Assembly: GCA_910585035.1 (NCBI GenBank)
Contig: CAJUEF010000029.1
Coordinates: 1-14,840 of the forward strand
Length of the DNA stretch: 14,840 bases
Direction: 5' to 3'
From: an uncultured Christensenellaceae bacterium
Lineage (GTDB): Bacteria; Bacillota; Clostridia; Christensenellales; MGBC116941
Shown here: positions 12,621 through 14,840 of the stretch, one piece after another
Layout: every line of letters starts with the position of its first letter
Numbering within the stretch: position 1 is the stretch's first letter
Notes under the pieces: model-generated
Databases searched by the model: none
Seen by the model: only the letters and a program-made list of their open reading frames with translations
Told to the model about the DNA's origin: nothing
Program-made: the position numbers and the translations under genes

Positions 12621-13424
12621 TTATGCTGTTTTTTCTTCTCTTTCTATAACAGGTAATATGCCGTGATTTTTTAACAAATCATAAATGAACAGCCTGCCTT
12701 TCTGCGTCCACTTGGTATTCATTTTCACAAACTTAGTCCCGTCTTTATGCTCAATGTCTATTGTCTTTGAATGTGTATAACCTTTATTATGATACTTTTT
12801 ATACAATAGCCATTGACCGCTTTCTTTATACTGAACCTCATATGTATGCAATAAGTCATTCATTGCTTTTCCACTCATTCCATAGTCTTTAGCAATCTGC
12901 GTTATTGTTACAAGACCTTTATTGTTTAAAATCATATCGAGATAATTCGCTTTAGGCTGTAACTCACCTATAATTTGATTTTTCTGTGCAACCTCGGTTT
13001 CAAGACGTTTCCTTTCTTCTCTTTCTGCTTTTAAAGCTTCAAAAGTCTTTATCATAAAATCAGGGTCGTTTATAAATTTCTCCGCTGTCTCTGCCGTTGC
13101 ATATACTCCATGTTTTCGTATGCTTGGTAACACCTCTTCAAATACCCATTTTTCAAACTTTTCGGCTGATGGCAGCTTGCTATGTGTAATAAGGCGATAT
13201 AAATTGCCCTCGCTTATAAATATTATTTTTTGTGTTCCTCCGCTTGTAAGGGTGTCGTGTTTCACGACCCCCTGAGATTTACAATGCCTATTCATAGCGT
13301 CACGCACATTTGAATATCCCAAAGCATTAGCAACATCTTTGCCACAAAATAAAACATTTCCGTTTTCTTCAATTGTCCTAACCTGTCCAAACTCTGTATT
13401 CTCAAATATTTTTAATTCATTCAT
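12621..13424 (-). CDS. Phage antirepressor, BRO-N N-terminal + KilAC C-terminal domains (cassette 2)
   Basis: A 267-aa protein. Residues about 8-110 form a BRO-N (Bro family) domain: LFCGKDVANALGYSN, then ISEGNLYRLITHSKLPSAEKF and WVFEEVLPSIRKHG, the hallmark end of that domain. A coiled linker (about 125-155) leads to a C-terminal KilAC domain (about 157-255; QPKANYLDMIL, then ITQIAKDYGMSGKAMNDLL and a final TQKGRLFIYDLLK). Only the first four residues and the KilAC class are shared with the cassette 1 antirepressor; the N-terminal domain is of a different family. The ATG overlaps the 104-aa gene stop as ATGA, with the ribosome site inside that gene. It is likely to antagonise a phage repressor; the target is not in the window. 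Confidence 0.9.
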   Translation of the reverse strand: MNELKIFENTEFGQVRTIEENGNVLFCGKDVANALGYSNVRDAMNRHCKSQGVVKHDTLTSGGTQKIIFISEGNLYRLITHSKLPSAEKFEKWVFEEVLPSIRKHGVYATAETAEKFINDPDFMIKTFEALKAEREERKRLETEVAQKNQIIGELQPKANYLDMILNNKGLVTITQIAKDYGMSGKAMNDLLHTYEVQYKESGQWLLYKKYHNKGYTHSKTIDIEHKDGTKFVKMNTKWTQKGRLFIYDLLKNHGILPVIEREEKTA

Positions 13425-13750
13425 GCTACTTCCTCCTTATTTTTTAAACAGTTTTTCGTATCTTCCGTTAATGTAATTCCCAGAAGCTTCATTGCTGTTT
13501 GAAAACCTATGTAAAACCCTCTTTCCTCATATGCAACAACCAAACCACCAACTAAATCATCAACATCATAAAGTGCATCTTCTCCCGCATAATCAAAGAA
13601 ATTTTTACTTGCCAAATAGTCTTTTAAGTCTTTCCATACATTGTGTTCTTTTTCTGTCTCTGGATAATTTGCATTAACCATTGCGTATATATCTAATATC
13701 GCTTCTCTGTGTTCTTTTTCATTCATTAATTTCATATTAAAAAAGCCTCC
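13412..13750. repeat. 339-bp perfect direct repeat, copy 2
   Basis: Identical to 872-1210. It has the same orientation as copy 1, so recombination between the copies would delete the 12.5-kb head-tail region between them. The boundaries fall at the antirepressor fourth codon and the upstream edge of the ribosome site of the 104-aa gene. Confidence 0.98.
13421..13735 (-). CDS. Acidic 104-aa cassette protein, copy 2 (function unknown)
   Basis: The product is identical in all 104 residues to the one at 881-1195. In this copy the frame stays open upstream, with a possible TTG start at 13849. That longer form would read through the antisense RNA gene and the ribosome-site hairpin and would have no counterpart in cassette 1, so the start MKLMNEK at 13735 (GGAGG, 10-nt spacing) is chosen. 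Here the ribosome site is locked in a long hairpin (13741-13781) that cassette 1 lacks, so the same protein appears to be controlled differently in the two cassettes. The stop overlaps the antirepressor ATG. The function is unknown. Confidence 0.85.
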   Translation of the reverse strand: MKLMNEKEHREAILDIYAMVNANYPETEKEHNVWKDLKDYLASKNFFDYAGEDALYDVDDLVGGLVVAYEERGFYIGFQTAMKLLGITLTEDTKNCLKNKEEVA

Positions 13751-13781
13751 TTCAAACTTTGTATGTTTGACAAAGGCTCTT
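13739..13781 (-). promoter_or_regulatory. Hairpin sequestering the ribosome site, shaped like an attenuator (cassette 2)
   Basis: In the minus-strand mRNA, GCCTTTGTCAAAC pairs with GTTTGAAGGAGGC (one mismatch, two G-U pairs, 7-nt loop) and extends outward by about 4 bp. The 3' arm contains the AGGAGG of the 104-aa gene, and six U follow directly. It can hide the ribosome site or act as an intrinsic terminator. The upstream arm is unique to cassette 2. Confidence 0.7.
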
Positions 13782-13795
13782 ATCTGCATTAAAAT
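13767..13795 (+). promoter_or_regulatory. Predicted sigma-A promoter for antisense RNA 2
   Basis: A perfect TTGACA at 13767-13772, exactly 17 bp, then TAAAAT at 13790-13795. It points rightward, opposite to the protein genes, and occupies the same relative position as the antisense promoter of cassette 1 although the sequence is unrelated. A terminator lies about 80 bp downstream. Confidence 0.82.
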
Positions 13796-13809
13796 ATTTA
13801 CAGATAGAG
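13777..13809. repeat. Inverted repeat around the antisense promoter -10 (cassette 2)
   Basis: CTC-t-TATCTG (13777-13786) pairs with CAGATA-GAG (13801-13809), 9 bp with one bulged base, around a 14-nt A/T-rich loop that holds the TAAAAT -10. The same arrangement, with different arms, surrounds the -10 of the cassette 1 antisense promoter. Confidence 0.65.
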
Positions 13810-13878
13810 AAACCTCTGTCGCACTAAGAGAAATTCGGTCGGTCGCCAAACTGAAGCCGTTTTTCTCTTATTTTTTTT
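13802..13878 (+). ncRNA. Predicted antisense RNA 2 (cassette 2), about 77 nt
   Basis: The RNA is defined by the promoter at 13767-13795 and the terminator ending at 13878. It is complementary to the minus-strand leader between copG 2 and the 104-aa gene and overlaps the last codons of copG 2. Its loop region holds GGTCGG (13837-13842), the same six bases found in the loop of antisense RNA 1. The probable role is to limit expression of the 104-aa protein and the BRO-N antirepressor, as RNAII does for repB in pMV158-type plasmids. No transcription evidence is available here. Confidence 0.65.
13825..13878 (+). terminator. Intrinsic terminator of antisense RNA 2
   Basis: TAAGAGAAA (13825-13833) pairs with TTTCTCTTA (13862-13870), 9 bp. 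Inside, either CGG/CCG across a 2x2 internal loop or TTCGGT/ACTGAA can extend it. Eight T follow directly (13871-13878). These T are the complement of the terminal Lys codons of copG 2. Confidence 0.82.
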
Positions 13879-14041
13879 CATCTAACAACAAATGTACTCC
13901 CATTCTAATTGCTTCGCCTTTTGTTAAATTATGCTTTAAACAATAATCATTCAATTTTTTATCTGTTTTAGCATCAAGTCTAATACTTGTTCTAATATTT
14001 ATGGGATTATCTGTTTTGGGTCGTCCTGTGCGTGGGCTCAT
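13868..14041 (-). CDS. CopG/Arc-type ribbon-helix-helix repressor 2 (cassette 2)
   Basis: A 57-aa protein, too short to appear in a long-ORF list. It begins MSPRTGRPKTDNPINIRTSI; the DNA-contacting beta strand is probably INIRTSIRLD (about 14-23), followed by helices KTDKKLNDYCLKHN and TKGEAIRMGVHLLLDEKK. The ATG at 14041 is preceded by GTGAGGTGG. Its length and first eight residues are identical to CopG 1, but the rest differs, as do the operators, so the two repressors may have separate specificities. Likely represses its own promoter via the inverted repeat at 14054-14095 and so the whole cassette. Its final EKK codons overlap the T-tract of the antisense RNA terminator. Confidence 0.85.
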   Translation of the reverse strand: MSPRTGRPKTDNPINIRTSIRLDAKTDKKLNDYCLKHNLTKGEAIRMGVHLLLDEKK

Positions 14042-14053
14042 TAAACCACCTCA

Positions 14054-14099
14054 CTTTCAAGCACACATAAATTATATTTTATGCACGCTTAAAAGTCAA
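14054..14099 (-). promoter_or_regulatory. copG 2 promoter inside an imperfect operator palindrome
   Basis: The minus-strand promoter has TTGACT (14099-14094), a 17-bp spacer, and TATAAT (14076-14071). The arms CTTTCAAGCACACATAA (14054-14070) and TTATGCACGCTTAAAAG (14079-14095) match at 13 of 17 positions and bracket the -10. The -35 region and upstream AATTACCTC are the same as in copG 1, while the operator core differs (GCRYRCATAA against GAGTACACATA). Confidence 0.82.
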
Positions 14100-14121
14100 G
14101 AGGTAATTTGCAAAAGATGGT

Positions 14122-14154
14122 AAAATAAAAGCACCTTATCAATTAAGGTGCTTT
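14122..14154 (-). terminator. Intrinsic terminator after the membrane-anchored protein gene
   Basis: AAAGCACCTTA (14128-14138) and TAAGGTGCTTT (14144-14154) form a perfect 11-bp stem with a 5-nt loop. On the minus strand it is followed by TTTTATTTT. It ends transcription from the gene at 14169 just before the cassette 2 promoter. Confidence 0.9.
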
Positions 14155-14168
14155 GTGTGTAATTATTT

Positions 14169-14840
14169 TTATTTAATATCAACATATTCCGCACGCAATA
14201 ATGGAACGGTTATACTCGCACCCATTGTGCTTGTGTAAGTATACATTCCATCTAATTTACCGTACATAGTAATAATATCATCTTCTAAAATTCTATTACT
14301 TGTTGATGAACCTTGATATGCTACCATTATTGTATCAGACCATATATCATATTCACCTTTAGTTATATTAACTCTAAGGCTGTAAAATCCGTTTTCTTCC
14401 ATTACCTGTATAACTTGTCCTTCGAGTTTAGCATATTCCCCTTTATATTGCTCTGGGTTTCGTGCAATATCTTTAAAGGAATATTTTTTGCATTTTGCCA
14501 TATAATCTTCTTTTATTGATGCAGCTGATTTTGTTGTAGCTACTGTTGTAGTGGTTGCCTGTGTTGTTGTAGCTTCTGCTGTGGCTACTGTTGTTTCTTG
14601 AGTTGTGGTTTCTAATATTGTTGTTTCTGCTGTTGTAATATTTCCCGTATTTGTCTGAACACTACCATCGTTATTAGGAGTAACAGCAGCAGCAATAAAA
14701 AGTAAAATTATTGAACAACCTAATACTATCATTGGTGTTTTTATTGGTTTCTTTTTAACCTTTGATATAACACCCCATATAACTCCCGCAATAATTCCTA
14801 CGAAACTTAATAAAAATAATAAATCATCCAAATTATACTC
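14169..14840 (-). CDS. Membrane-anchored Thr-rich protein with OB-like C-terminal domain (5' end at window edge)
   Basis: The visible product is about 220 aa. Two hydrophobic helices (about residues 3-22 and 33-50) are separated by a basic loop (SKVKKKPIK). A Thr/Ala-rich linker (about 57-105) follows, then a C-terminal beta-rich domain (about 107-220; FKDIARNPEQYKGEYAKLEGQVIQV, and ILEDDIITMYGKLDG) resembling OB-fold domains of Gram-positive surface or lipoprotein-like proteins. There is no lipobox I trust. The first candidate start is a TTG at 14831 with no visible ribosome site, and the frame is open to the edge, so the true start may lie outside. The gene is bounded by a terminator and lies between phage modules, so it may be a moron gene, possibly for superinfection exclusion; that function is speculation. 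Confidence 0.65.
   Translation of the reverse strand, partial: EYNLDDLLFLLSFVGIIAGVIWGVISKVKKKPIKTPMIVLGCSIILLFIAAAVTPNNDGSVQTNTGNITTAETTILETTTQETTVATAEATTTQATTTTVATTKSAASIKEDYMAKCKKYSFKDIARNPEQYKGEYAKLEGQVIQVMEENGFYSLRVNITKGEYDIWSDTIMVAYQGSSTSNRILEDDIITMYGKLDGMYTYTSTMGASITVPLLRAEYVDIK

Noticed and set aside
13421..13849. 142-aa version of the 104-aa gene, copy 2, starting at 13849
   Set aside because: It would start at a TTG without ribosome site, run through the antisense RNA gene and the ribosome-site hairpin, and has no counterpart in cassette 1.
1..14840. CRISPR arrays, tRNA or rRNA genes, insertion sequences
   Set aside because: No regularly spaced short repeats, no cloverleaf with conserved tRNA arms, and no transposase-like ORF were seen on either strand.

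Overview
This is a siphovirus (HK97-fold capsid, long tail) prophage or phage fragment from a low-GC Gram-positive host, most likely a Clostridia-type Firmicute. The evidence is the A+T-rich sequence, strong AGGAGG ribosome sites, and a clostridial-type gene set: GP20-like scaffold, TP901-type tape measure, ReqiPepy6 gp37-like tail protein, M15-type endolysin, AntA/BRO-N/KilAC antirepressors. All protein genes I accept are on the minus strand, so the transcription order runs from high to low coordinates.

Layout in transcription order: (i) 14840-14169, a membrane-anchored Thr-rich protein, cut by the window edge, followed by a terminator. (ii) 14099-12621, regulatory cassette 2: promoter/operator, CopG-type repressor, a predicted plus-strand antisense RNA, a 104-aa protein, a BRO-N/KilAC antirepressor, terminator. 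(iii) 12558-9629, head genes: scaffold, major capsid, head-tail connector, head closure, HK97 gp10-like protein, tail completion. (iv) 9642-1606, tail genes: major tail protein, tail assembly chaperone with a -1 frameshift extension, tape measure, distal tail protein with no ATG start, gp37-like hub protein, baseplate/fibre proteins. (v) 1539-183, regulatory cassette 1: promoter/operator, CopG-type repressor, antisense RNA, 104-aa protein, AntA/KilAC antirepressor, terminator. (vi) 118-1, the start of an M15-type peptidoglycan peptidase (endolysin). Terminase, portal, integrase and the main repressor are not in the window.

The most interesting content is the pair of paralogous cassettes flanking the head-tail operon. 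Each has the same order: a TTGACT-17-TATWAT promoter embedded in an inverted repeat; a 57-aa CopG-like protein starting MSPRTGRP; a near-consensus promoter on the opposite strand driving a 65-77 nt RNA that ends in an intrinsic terminator overlapping the copG 3' end; a 104-aa ORF; and an antirepressor coupled through an ATGA overlap. The 104-aa ORF lies in a perfect 339-bp direct repeat running from the Shine-Dalgarno site to the fourth codon of the antirepressor, while everything around it has diverged. The layout (repressor, then antisense RNA on the opposite strand, then effector) matches the CopG/RNAII control of repB in pMV158-family plasmids, here apparently used to control phage antirepressors. 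This is inference from sequence: no transcription data exist here, and family names come from recognition, not from a search.
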